A DNA stretch of 64,000 bases from Pinus tabuliformis (Eukaryota > Streptophyta > Pinopsida > Pinales > Pinaceae): NCBI GenBank assembly GCA_031772625.1, contig CM062815.1, forward strand, positions 115,824,989 to 115,888,988. The letters are read 5' to 3'. Below the pieces are notes generated by a model. The model did no database searches. It was not told the origin of the DNA and saw only the letters and a list, made by a program, of their open reading frames with translations. Numbering within the stretch: the stretch's first letter is position 1; every line of letters starts with the position of its first letter. Below, piece after piece: positions 31,715 to 42,309 of this stretch. A program made the translations under genes and the position numbers.

Positions 31715-32964
31715 TGGTATCGAAGCTGAGGTGAAGACAAACTCTATCTATAGCAATCATCATCGAAATAATCATGCCCTAATCGAAGTCAATGGATGCC
31801 TTTGTGTCGCTGTACATAGAGGATTATATACGCTATCAATGATATACGTTGTAACGGAAAGATATACAGCGCAGCTGTAGAGGATATGTTTAGGCAGTAA
31901 AGGAAGCCGCAGTCATAAGGACATGAGGCTGCAGTCATGAAGAGTCAAGTCGTAGTGATGAAGAGGTATCTGCAGGCTTAAGGCTCTGGCCAAAGTGCGA
32001 AGAGGAGTATTTCTGTGTCTTTTGTTTATGATCTGATTGGCCAAGTAAGGAAGGAGGCTAGCTGAGCTTGTAAAGAGGAGTTCTGAGCATAAATGCAAGG
32101 GTTATTCTCTATGCACAGGCCGTTGAGTGATTTTGAGTTTTACAATGGGACAAAAGTCTGTTTTGAGAGGGCCGAGAGGCCCAGCAAGGAGCAGGAAGAA
32201 GGCCGCAGTACCCTTGACCATCAACGTAGGAATTAAAGAGGTTTGAAGGCTGTATAGTGGGCTGTCGTAGAAGCCACAGAAAGCCCTAACCAGGGCCGAA
32301 ATTTCAGGGTCCTGTGCATTGGTCAAAATGTAGTTGTGGACAGAAATATGACGTCTATCACAGGTATGTGCTTGTCTTTTATAATGATGAATTTGCCAGA
32401 TACTATGGTCCAGATTAGACAATTTGCAATTCTGGTATAATGGACTGTAAGAAGATGCTTGGTAAAGCTCCAAGTATAGTCCCTTGAGAAGGACAACAAG
32501 GGCTGTTAGAAGGTAGATGATTTGGAGTCTTAAAAATGGATATATGGAAGAGCTTAAGGGTAGTCAAGTGGGCTTATTATCAGACCCCATCTTCTGTACG
32601 TATGACAGTGAAATATGACAATATGACAGAGTTTTTGACAGTGATCTTCTGCACTCATTGTAGTGTCACTTACTCTTATAACAGTTATGCATAGCAGTGA
32701 TATTGTTCTCTTGACAAATGGAGATGATATATGAAAGAGATATTTGTTCCTATGACAATAATGTTTGGTCAGCGACTTTAGTGATATTTGGACAATGTTT
32801 CTTGATGTATGGAAGTGATTCTTGTATGACAGTGATTTATATGGCTGTGATGTGACAATGATATATAGGACAACATGATGATGATGCATAGGCAGCATTA
32901 TAAGATCATGAACATGAAGGGCTGCCTGATTTTGGAAATAATCATAAAGGTGTATGTAAGGGCT
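31715..32964 (+). other. Primer site and non-coding block 1 of family B
   Basis: Starts with TGGTATCGAAGC, a slightly altered primer site (usual TGGTATCAGAGC). The following 1.2 kb should encode gag and protease but contains no zinc knuckle, no D-S/T-G motif and no long frame. Short ATGACAGTGATA-type phrases recur at 32600-32870. It shares the 19-mer TGATGATGCATAGGCAGCA (32878-32896) with block 2. Confidence 0.75.
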
Positions 32965-33309
32965 GAAGGAAAACATACAAGGGGACCTTTCCCCTCAAGT
33001 GTCACAAAGACATCTGAGATATTGCAACTGGTCCATTCTGATCTTTCTGGTATGTTGCCTGTAACATCCCTGGGGGGATGTTCTTACTATATGACATTTA
33101 CTGATGACTTCTCTCGCAAAACCTGGATATACTTCTTGAAAAAGAAGGATGAGGCTTTCATGTGGTTCCGTACCTTCAAAGCCTTGGTGGAAAATATGAC
33201 CGGAAAGAAGATCAAGATTTTGAGGACTGACAATGGCACTGAATATGAGTCAAATGAGTTCAAAGACTTCTGCAGAGAAGCTGGCATTAAGAGGGAGACT
33301 ACCACTGCA
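32965..33309 (+). pseudogene. Integrase core fragment, family B
   Basis: Starts at EGKHTRGPFPSS and runs through HSDLSG (D at 33040), DDFSRKTWIYF and LRTDNGTEYES (D at 33229), closely matching the integrase of the element at 45740-52478. The similarity stops at KRETTTA, about ten residues before the position of the catalytic Glu, so the active site is incomplete. There is no obvious start codon of its own; an upstream ATG run (32875) is part of the non-coding block. Confidence 0.8.
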
Positions 33310-34203
33310 CTCTCTCCACGTGTTTGGGTTTTGTGGACAGAGAGATCTAGAGGAGAATCCGCAGTTCTAAAGAGCCCTCATACGCTGTCCCAAGAGGCCC
33401 TTACACGCTAAGAATAGGAGCCCTAAATCTGCAGTATATTGGGCCCTAAATCTCTGTTTTATTGGGTGCAGTTAAGGGCATTTCCAGTGAAGGAAGAGGG
33501 GACGTTTAGGTCACTCCTATGACTGTTTTGGAGTGAAAATTAACCAGCAGAAAGGCCTCAATAAAGGAGACAAAATTCTGGGTTGATTTGAATATTATGT
33601 GCGGGCTGGAAACTCTGTTTCAGCAGGCCGTGGGTACAGGAAGCCACCTGTGGTAGGCCGCAGGCCCTTACCCCACTGAAAAGGCATTGCGTGGGACTGT
33701 TTTGGGGCTAGATTGAGCCCTAATCAACAGCGTGGATGCAGAGGACTTATACAAGGGTAGCACGTAGTTTTTGAAGGTTGTTTGGTGACTTGGTTAAGGG
33801 CTGTTGTAGCATATGGATGCCCTAACCAGTCATAATTAGGAGCAGCAGCGAAAACAGATTGGAACAACAATTTATGCCTTGTGTTGGGTCAAGGAATTTG
33901 ATCAGTTTTGGATCAGATGGTTGGGCAACCTGTGGGAGCAAATTTGGAGGCTTGATTGGGTGATCGTAAGCCTCAATTAGTGCAGATCTGACTGTGTTGT
34001 AGTGTTGCAACGTGATGATGCAAAGGCAGCATGGGTAGCATGCAGCGTGATGATGCATAGACAGCAAAGAAGATATGAATCTCCACTAGGAGTATATTAC
34101 AATGAAAAGACCAGATCTGTCATTCTTGTTGATTTGGGGTAGCAATGTGATGCTGTATAATGAGAGCAACATTACAGTCATTGAGGTGCAGATCCATGAT
34201 GAT
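33310..34203 (+). other. Non-coding block 2 of family B
   Basis: About 0.9 kb replacing the integrase C-terminal half and the RT N-terminal part. No recognisable frame. It contains TGATGATGCATAGACAGCA (about 34050-34068) and GTGATGATGCAAAGGCAGCA (about 34013), close relatives of a motif in block 1, so both blocks may derive from one source. Confidence 0.65.
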
Positions 34204-35533
34204 TGAGAATTGACTATGACGATATATTTGCACCTGTGGCTCGATATACCACCATCCGATCCATCATAACCCTTGCTGCTACGCAAGGATGGAGTCTTCA
34301 TCAGATGGATGTCAAGACCGCTTTTCTGCATGGTGCAATAAAGGAAAAGGTGTATGTAGAACAACCTCTGGGATTTGAAGTTTAAGATCGAGACACTTAT
34401 GTCTGCAGGTTGAAGAAAGCCCTCTATGGGTTAAAGCAAGCACCCAGAGCTTGGTATGAGAGGATGGATAGTTACTTGATGAAGCTGGGCTTCACTCGAA
34501 GCAATGCTGATCCAAACCTTTACTTTAAGGTTGTGGAAGGAAAGCCTCTCATTCTAGTGCTGTATGTGGACGACCTCTTCCTGACAGGTGGTGACCCTCT
34601 CATTCATCAATGTAAGAGGGAGCTTGCTGCTGAGTTCGAGATGAAAGACCTAGGACTGATGCACTATTTCCTAGGCCTAGAGGTCTGGCAGAGACCTGGA
34701 GAGATTTTCCTTTCTCAAGGAAAGTATATTGTGAAGCTTCTGGAAAGATTTGGGATGGTGGACTGTAAGTCCGTGTCGACACCAATGGAACTCAACTTTA
34801 AGAAGTTGAGTGGCAGCGCTGCAGGGCCTATCTTGGCCAATCCTACTGAGTATCGTCGACTCATAGGAGCTTTGATGTTTTTAGTGAACACCCGTCCGGA
34901 CATATGTTTTGCAGTGAATACTTTGAGCCAACAGATGGTTGAGCCTCATCATTTTCACTGGGTTGGTGCCAAGAATCTTTTGAGATATCTTCGGGGCACG
35001 ATAAACCATGGGCTGAGATACACTGCCAGGAGTGTGATACTCCGGGATATACTGATGCCGATTGGGCTGGCAGTGTGGTGGATCGTAAGAGCACATCTGG
35101 ATGCTGTTTCAATCTTGGTTCTGCTTCGATCTCATGGATGAGCAGGAAGCAGAAGTCGGTGGCTTTGAGCACCGCGGAGGCCGAATACATTGCTGCTAGT
35201 ATGGCCTGTTGTGAAGCAGTTTGGTTGAGGAAGCTCTTTAGTGAGCTGTTCCAACATGTGCTAGATACCACTGTAATACTCTGTGATAATCAGAGTGGGA
35301 TTCGTATGACTGAGAATCCTGTGTTCCACGACCGATCCAAGCATATTGATATCAGGTACCACTTTATCCGGGATATGGTACAGCGAGGCGCCGTAAGGCT
35401 CGATCATATAGGAACTGATGAGCAGGTCGCGGATATTTTCACTAAGCCCCTGGGGAAAGTCAAGTTCCTAACCTTCCGTGAGAGTCTTGGTGTCGTGGAA
35501 AGACCCTATGATGTGGGTCCTGTTGGACGATGA
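34204..35533 (+). pseudogene. Reverse transcriptase-RNase H, family B
   Basis: Resumes Copia pol at IDYDDIFAPVARYTTIRS and continues through [16 protein letters not shown] (34563-34574), the RT thumb region and RNase H (DRKSTSGCC, STAEAEY, CDNQSG, TKPLGK), ending at 35533. There is a stop at 34383-34385 (GTT TAA) and a frameshift near 35035-35045 between the GL(R)Y and DADWAG regions. Longest intact frames are 34410-35141 and 35075-35533. The upstream RT palm segment is missing, so enzyme activity is not expected. Confidence 0.85.
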
Positions 35534-35947
35534 GCTCTGGGAGCTCTGGGGGGCTTTGGGGATAGCTTCTCGAAGCTATAAGCACTCATAATGCTTCTGC
35601 CCCACCCTTGTGATTATTGAGCTGGTTCGCCACTCATTTAATCTGTGCCCCGTATGCATCCTACCCATTGAGTTCAGGGCTCATGGGAAGTACCTCTCAT
35701 TTGGCCAATGAGGTGTGGAAAGACTGATGGACGCATCAGAGATTGCCGTACTCTCTATCTAGGATGGCATGGTCCAACCTCTTGATCTGGGATCAAGATT
35801 TGTGAGGTCTGGGACCTCTGGACTGATTATGTCAGTCGGGGAATGATGTCTTTGTGACTGACCCACTTCTGTTCTGAAATAAAGAAGCCAGCAAAGCAAG
35901 TTTCGGCGGGATGACTCACGATGTTGATTGCACTAATAAATGGAGTT

Positions 35948-35966
35948 CTCCCTAGTTGAGAGGGAG
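35948..35966 (+). other. Polypurine tract with hairpin, family B
   Basis: CTCCCTAGTTGAGAGGGAG directly precedes the 3' LTR. CTCCCT and AGGGAG are perfectly complementary around a 7-nt loop. The purine half is the plus-strand primer. Confidence 0.8.
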
Positions 35967-36828
35967 TGTTAAATTTGGACAACTAGGTCCAAACTCCATG
36001 TTCTGATGCTCAGATTAAGAGGCTAATATTTTTGTTGGATTCCTCTTTCTGAGAGGTGTAAAATCCATATAAAAATAGTCTTAATCCGATGAGCAGAACT
36101 TATATTGTGAATTTATTATTCTTAATAAATTATATGTGCAAGGTCAGCCAGTTTTGTAATGTAAGCTCACATGCCCAACAGATGTGTCACACACCCTCAT
36201 TGATGGATATATATACAGGAAAAGTTGGAGAGAATTTTATCACAACTCAACTCACATCTTCCTCTCTCATCTTAGAGAGTACGCTACCTGGAGGACGAAT
36301 TTCAGCCACACGTGGGAAGGACGAAGAGGACAGACCGTACGGATTTTCTGCTGCTAGGGTTTCTGCTGCTAGGGTTTCGCAGAAAGTTTGACCAGCGTTG
36401 ACTTTGGTCAACGCTTGGTCCAATCAAGCTGAAAATTGGTGGAAAGTTCGATTTTTGAAGGCCGTACTATCTGGCACAAAAATCGAGGTTAAAGGGTTGA
36501 CCGTTTTGCTGCTGCATTGACTTTTAGCTTGCTGCCCCTGCGTTGACTTTTCAGGACAGCGTTGACTTTTTTGTAGAATTGACTTGGGTTGACTCATCTA
36601 CTAGTTGGAGGGATCTTGTGACACATCTGGGCTGGCTGACCAAAGGAGACTTTGCTGGTTGAAGCATCCTGTTGACCGCCGAAACGAACACACACATTTT
36701 TCTTGTTTCTGATTTGTCTTCTGTAAGATCTGCTTATATGTTCTATCTGCATTTTGCTTAACTACTTGTATGATTGCTGTGAGAAAAGTGAAATTGCTCT
36801 TAGCATAGAACATCTACAAAACTTTACA
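35967..36828 (+). repeat. Family B 3' LTR (862 bp)
   Basis: Nearly identical to 30869-31714. The extra 15 bp is a tandem copy of TCTGCTGCTAGGGTT at about 36347-36376. Confidence 0.95.
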
Positions 36829-36972
36829 ATAATTCCATTTATACTTGTCAGAATGAGATGATCTTTAGATCAATCCTACACCTCTTGGAAAGAGCAATCC
36901 AACAAAAATATCATCTCCATCATGAGTTGTCCAAGGTGGAGTTTGGCCCTAGTTGCCAATTTTAACAAATTA

Positions 36973-37927
36973 CGAAGTCGGAAAAACTGAAATCAAATGT
37001 GAATGCAGCGTTCCCAATCATCTGCTTGGGAAACTTCGGTATTTTCACAGGCCGACGGTTATTAAATCTGGTTAGTGATTTAAGAAAACCATCTGCGGCA
37101 TAACTTCACGGTTGCAATCTTTTATTTTGTTTCGAGTTTTGATGACTCGATTCCAGTTATTTCGAAACGGTGGCTTTAGAAATTCTGTAGCAATTCTAAG
37201 GACAATCCTTAAGTAAACCACACTACTCACTTTAATATGACTCTTCAAATGCGTGTTTATTGTTGACTTGGGTGCCAACTGTTACTTTTATTTTTGCCAT
37301 CTCATAATTTATTTGGCCAAAAATGTTGTGCACACAAACGCCTCAGTTTACTTTTTCTCTGACAATTTCATACATGCAAAAATATTTGCTTTTTTAAATG
37401 CTGATAGTAATGATAACAATTGACTGGTCCATACGTAGTTTTGGTCCAGACATAGTTTCTTTGATGATCTACATTTTTTTTTGTTCGCAAACCAGACGCT
37501 GGTGGTGATACTTACAATTGTTATTATTTTTTTTATTTGTCGAGTAGTGGCCTCAATGATCTGCACTGGAAGTAGTCATTGACTTACGGATTATTCAGAT
37601 TTTCTATCGTTTACTAACACTTTTTTCTGTTCAGTGCATGCAGGAGAAATATATGCATTGAAAACGTTTCCTCGAAGAGTCCTGATTCTCTTGAATTTGC
37701 AGTGGACCGTAAATTTTAATTCCTGTTTTCTTCACATTCACAACAGACGGTAAGTTCTGAACTGTGAGTGGCCAAGGGCCAATTGTCGTCAACAACCTGG
37801 AAAATTCAGAGAACCTTTGAAATTTGGAGGTGGCCAGCAACCAATAAATATCTTGCCAAGGGCAACAAAATTTTGACCAGAGGTTTAGTGGCGAAGGGCC
37901 AGGATCAAGCATGGCTCTGATACCAAA
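36973..37927 (-). other. Spacer and family E leader, no gene seen
   Basis: No coding sequence recognised. The right part (about 37760-37914), containing GGCCAAGGGCCAATTG and similar phrases, leads into CTCTGATACCA (37915-37925), a primer-site complement next to the family E LTR at 37928. It is therefore probably leader of that minus-strand element. Confidence 0.4.
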
Positions 37928-38190
37928 TGTTATGAACAAAATTCATATACGCAGCAGAATACTTCGAAGATCTGAAATACATAAATATCCATTATAGGAC
38001 AAGTAGCATATTTATATAAAAATGTACAGGAAGTATGAGATGATTTCAAATGAGGGCTCGCTTATACACCTAGGCAGGTGCCTCTTCATGAATGGTCATG
38101 TCCTTAGAAACATGCATTTTTTATATTAATCACTAATTAACCATTATTATGATTGTTATTGCTATTTATATTTATATTATATTCATAACT
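37928..38190 (-). repeat. Family E short LTR, copy 3
   Basis: TGTTATGAACAAAATTCATAT...ATTCATAACT, homologous to 14460-14745 and 17391-17669 (shared CACCTAGGCAGGTGCCTCTTCA block and minus-strand TATA region). It is preceded by a primer-site complement. There is no second LTR nearby and no coiled-coil gene beside it. Confidence 0.7.
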
Positions 38191-38353
38191 ATATATATAT
38201 ATATTGTAGTTTTTAGTATGGGTCATTTTCCCACCGAATGCTGATCCGGATCCAAATCTGGATCTGTATCTGTTTCTAATTCCTGCTAACTTACGTTTTT
38301 CCACTATAATCAGGATTCAGAACATACAACTAAGAAAGGTGATAATCCTGAAA

Positions 38354-38591
38354 ATTTTCTTCTACTTTATCCTAAATCCATTTTATAAAGTTGCAACTGC
38401 CACTCCCTAATCAACTTTTCCACTCGAGAACTGCCAGATTATGCTGCCAATCAATCTGAGTTTTTCTCTATAAACAGCACATATAACTCAGAACAGTGAT
38501 ACTGCTGAGGATTTTCTACTCAATCCTAAATCCATTTTATAAAGATGCGACTGCCAATCCATAATCAACTTTTCCACTTGAGAACTGCCAG
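38354..38591. repeat. Direct repeat of about 80 bp, two copies
   Basis: 38354-38437 and 38511-38591 share CCTAAATCCATTTTATAAAG and AATCAACTTTTCCACT with few differences. They lie in the presumed CCT6 intron downstream of the last visible exon. No function suggested. Confidence 0.75.
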
Positions 38592-38899
38592 TTTATATAC
38601 AATATGGCATATCTATGTTTCACATAATTTCTTAAAAAATGTTTTCAAAGACCATATGATCATTTTGCAAAACTAGAATTTTGATAGTGCAAAATCGAAA
38701 GCCCGTCTGCATAATGATATACTTGAGAATCTTTTTTAGGTTATACATATTACATCCATAATTTATGATTTACTTTACATCTCAGGACTCCATGCAAACT
38801 AGCAGCTTATATCCTGAACAAACCAGGCATGTACAGATTGCAACAATTTGGAACTTCATAATTGGGAGCAACAACTGAATAAAAGGGTTAAGGTCGAAC

Positions 38900-38992
38900 C
38901 AGATGAGTATCTATGTCAAACTTATGCCTCATATGCATAATCTCCACCATAAATAGATCAATGGATTCCTCTGGCTTTTGGATACAAAGCAC
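38900..38992 (-). CDS. CCT6: CCT6 (TCP-1 zeta) exon, third visible
   Basis: Encodes 31 residues of the cytosolic chaperonin CCT/TRiC zeta subunit, including [15 protein letters not shown], a strongly conserved CCT6 stretch. CCT folds actin, tubulin and other proteins in the cytosol. The minus-strand acceptor TTTTTGCAG lies at 38993 onward, and phase 0 fits the preceding exon at 45071-45118. Homology stops at DTHLV. The likely donor GTTCGA (38899-38894) is non-consensus; without splicing the frame ends at TAA (38890-38888). The next exon is not found in the window. This is either a real exon with a weak donor or a truncated copy. Confidence 0.75.
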
Positions 38993-39067
38993 CTGCAAAA
39001 AGGCCATGTCATGTAAGTTCATGGAGTGAGAAAAATACATATGTATTTACTTTCAAAATACTACAAA

Positions 39068-39190
39068 AAATATGTAAACCTGAAATTAAACTCCGAGACA
39101 GTGTCATGACTTCAAATCACCAAAAAACAAAAATATGTAAACCAGAAATTAAACTCCGAGACAGTGTCAAGACTTCAAATCACCGAAAAA
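39068..39190. repeat. 63-bp tandem repeat, two copies
   Basis: AATATGTAAAC...AAATTAAACTCCGAGACAGTGTC recurs with period 63 (39068-39130 and 39131-39190). Intronic. Confidence 0.8.
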
Positions 39191-39487
39191 CACCTTATAC
39201 AAAACAAATTTCAAGGAGAGCTGCTTCATTACTTTTATCACAAATTAGGAAAAGAAAATGCTGAAAAATCATAAATAGTTCCTGGTAGTGTAAATATTGA
39301 CTTAGGTTTGTCTTATTGATAACATTTATTATTAATGATGCTTGAACTGTGTGAACTGAAAGATAGAAAAGAGTGTGCCAGGCTTATGAACCACAAAGGA
39401 TAAATCTGACCCTATTCTTAACCGAGAAGTTCACAAAATTCCCTACACTTGTGGCAAATCCTACATTGGCCAGACTGTTAGATAATC

Positions 39488-39853
39488 AAAACCAATGTTT
39501 TAAAACTTGGACTCATACTCGGAACCGGCCGAGGGTCAACTCCGACTTGGACTCCAACTCGGTATCGACTCGGACTAGTTGATTCCAATGACTCGGTTTT
39601 CGTAAAAAGTACATTAAATATTTAGTTTTAATGAAAAATCATATTTTTAAAGATTTTCATTCATGTTTCCAAACCAATGTTTTAAAACTCCGACTCCGAC
39701 TTCGACTCGGCTGAGGGTCGACTCTAACTCCGACTCCGACTCGGTATCGACTCGCTCAGCTCGATTTCAATGACTCGGTCGTTGTAAAAAATACATTAAA
39801 TATTTTTTTTCTATAAAAAACATAAGTTTAAACATTTTCATTCATGTTTCCAA
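39488..39853. repeat. 183-bp dimer rich in CTCGGACTCG motifs
   Basis: Two units (39488-39670 and 39671-39853) each open with AAACCAATGTTTTAAAACT, carry CGACTCCGACTCGG-type repeats, then an AT-rich tail ending CATTCATGTTTCCAAAC. The opening and the single-motif low-complexity block recall the ends of the hAT-like MITEs in this window. No flanking duplication was found. Confidence 0.7.
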
Positions 39854-40139
39854 ACACACAGCATTAGAATATAGATAGAAGACAACATATGATCAAAGTA
39901 GGCTCATGAATATATCCATTATATCAAAATGGCACCCAGTGCACTGTCCAATACATACATGATGATGATATAGAGATCAAAACAAAAACACATAACCAAG
40001 GAGGCTAGAAATGGCGTTATCCTCCAAAATAGATTGTAAGTCATCAAGGAACTAATACAAGGGTGTTCCTCACTCCAAGAAAGTCCCAAAGTGCATGTGT
40101 ACATCTTCAAAAGGTGCATCCTCTACCATGATGTCATCT

Positions 40140-40620
40140 AGGAGGGACCCTATGTCACCCTTTTCAAGCATGTGAGTGACATGGCACCCCTAAGGGTAAG
40201 CATGGGATGTTCTCTAGCTCCGAAATTTTGTGTAGGGGCTAAGAATACATAAGATCTCCAAGACCTAGAAATCGTTTGGAGAAATTCTGCCCGAATTGTG
40301 AATTACTAAAATAATTATTATTTTTAATGGGTTCCTACGTCTAAACTTAGGAAAAAAAAATATTAATGGGTATTAATAGAAATATGGTTGAGAAGATTCT
40401 AAGAGGCGAGGATCAAGTTTGTTTTAATCTTAGCCGTTGATTAGGGACTTAATCTCGGTCGTTTATTCATCAACAGGAAAAGTATAAGAGGAAACTTAAG
40501 GGTCAATTAGAGATACACCGAGTGATCAAATCAGTTCGAATTTTCTGAGCGTGGTTTGCTGAGAAAATCGAACTACTGATCTGAGTTGCAGTGAGAGGAG
40601 CAGAAGCAAAGATTTGGATA
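40140..40620 (+). other. Possible fragment of an unrelated LTR upstream of Copia remnant
   Basis: AT-rich sequence with a TATAAGAGG box (about 40483-40491) and LTR-like wording but no identifiable ends. It joins family A pol abruptly at 40621. No coding sequence. Confidence 0.3.
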
Positions 40621-42309
40621 GGACACCTTGAGAGATGCCACATCTATTGCCGAGCCTAAGAGGCCGGTCAGAGAGAGTAGACCACCTGAGAGGTTTTGTA
40701 GCTATATGGCAATGGTTACCAGCAACCTTGACTCTGAGCCTTCTAGCTATGAGGAGGCAGCTAGCCAGCAGATCTGGAGAGAGGCCATGCAGGAGGAGTA
40801 TTCTTCTATCATGAAGAATGATGTTTGGGAGGAGGTGCCGAGGCCTGAGGGCAAATCCGTGGTTACTTTCATATCGCTTTACAAGGTAAAGCATGTTGCA
40901 GATGGCAGCATTGAGAAATTCAAAGCGAGTTTTGTGGCTAGAGGGTTCTCCCAAGTAGAGGGAGTTGATTATGAGGAGACCTTCGCTCTCGTGGCTCGAT
41001 ATACTTCGATCTACTCCATTATATCGATAGCAGCAGAGATGGGTTAGAAGATCCACCAAATGGATGTGAAGACTGCATTTCTCAATGGCTTCATACAGGA
41101 GGAGGTGTACATTGAGCAGCCACAGGGCTTTGAGGTGCATGGGAAGGAGTCCCATGTGTGCAGATTGAAGAAGGCCCTTTATGGCCTGAAGCAAGCGCCC
41201 AGAGCTTGGTACTCTAGGAAAGATACATAGCTTGGTACTCCAGGAAAGATACATACTTGCAGGGGTTGGGTTTCACAAAAAGTGAGACAGATCTGAACCT
41301 TTACTTTATTGTGATACGTGAGGAGCCTCTCATTCTGGTGCTATATGTGGATGACTTGGTTATTACAGGTGCAGAGAGACTCATAGAGCACTGCAAGAGA
41401 AATCTTGCGGCGGAATTTGAGATGAAGGACATCGGCTTGATGCATTACTTTTTGGGTTTGGAGGTGTGGCAGGAGGAGGGGCATTTCTTCCTGGCGCAGG
41501 GGAAGTATATTGTAGACATCCTTGGCAAATTCCACATGGAGGATTGTAAACCCATGTCGACACCGATGATCACCAACTGGAAGAAGCTTCATGCTTCGGA
41601 TTCCGAGTTGGTGGATCCCACATTGTACATGCAGCTAATTGGTTCCTTGATGTATTTGGTCAACACTAGACCAGATATTTGTTTTGCAGTCAACATGATG
41701 AGTCAGTTTATGTGTGAGCCTAGGAAGGTTCACTGGGTGGCTGCATAACACATTTTGATGTACTTGTAGGGGACAGTAGATTATGGTCTGGACTATAGGC
41801 AGGGGGATGGAGTGAGATTGGTAGGTTATACAGATTCTGATTGGGCAAGTTGTGCTTCTGATAGGAAGAGCACTTCAGGGTGTTGTTTTGGGTTGGGTTC
41901 GGTAGTAGTGTCATGGTTCAGCCGGAAGCAACAGTCAGTAGCATTGAGTTCAGCGGAAGCAGAGTATATAGCAGCCAGTTTAGCTAGTTGTGAGGCCATC
42001 TGACTTCGCAAGATGTTGTTTGGCTTATTTGGTCAGCCGTTGAGACCTTCAATGATTTACTGTGATAATCAAAGTTGCATTAAACTCACGGAAAATCCAG
42101 TATTTCATGACACGTCAAAGCATATCGGGATCAAATATCATTTCATCAGAGACTGTGTTCAGAAGGGCGCTGTGAAGCTTGAGTATATTCCCACTGATGA
42201 GCAGGTTGCAGATATTCTTACCAAAACCTTACCACGGGGCAAGCATGACTACTTCAGAGACAAGATCGGTGTGGTGAGGAACACCTTCCTCGGTAAGAGG
42301 GAGTGTTGA
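40621..42309 (+). pseudogene. Copia family A RT-RNase H, broken
   Basis: Homologous to 3180-4843 and 25888-27552. Breaks: TGG-to-TAG at 41045-41047; a 26-bp tandem duplication of AGCTTGGTACTC... near 41203-41255 that shifts the frame; AAA-to-TAA near 41746; CAG-to-TAG near 41767; and TGG-to-TGA at 42001-42003. YVDD is intact near 41344. RNase H motifs SSAEAEY and CDNQS remain. The last codons again enter the LTR. Confidence 0.85.

Larger units (their letters stand above)
30869..36828 (+). mobile_element. Gag-less Copia family B retrotransposon (5960 bp), recently inserted
   Basis: LTRs 30869-31714 and 35967-36828, TG...CA ends, flanked by the perfect duplication ATAAT (30864-30868 and 36829-36833). 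The LTRs differ by about five substitutions, one T and a 15-bp tandem duplication. Inside, only part of integrase (32965-33309) and reverse transcriptase-RNase H (34204-35533) are recognisable. Gag, protease, the integrase end and the RT start are replaced by two non-coding blocks. It must have been mobilised in trans, probably by a family C-like relative with similar pol. Confidence 0.9.
29953..36967 (-). mobile_element. Family C solo LTR (minus), split by family B element
   Basis: The halves 29953-30868 and 36834-36967 join into one LTR homologous to 45740-46724 and 51462-52478, from TGTTAATTTTGGATAAC to GTTGCCAATTTTAACA. It is flanked by the 5-bp duplication AATTA (29948-29952 and 36968-36972). 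There is no interior, so it is a solo LTR. A minus-strand TATAAATAG box is near 30750 and dense GGTCAA(A/C) motifs lie at about 30265-30640. Confidence 0.85.
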
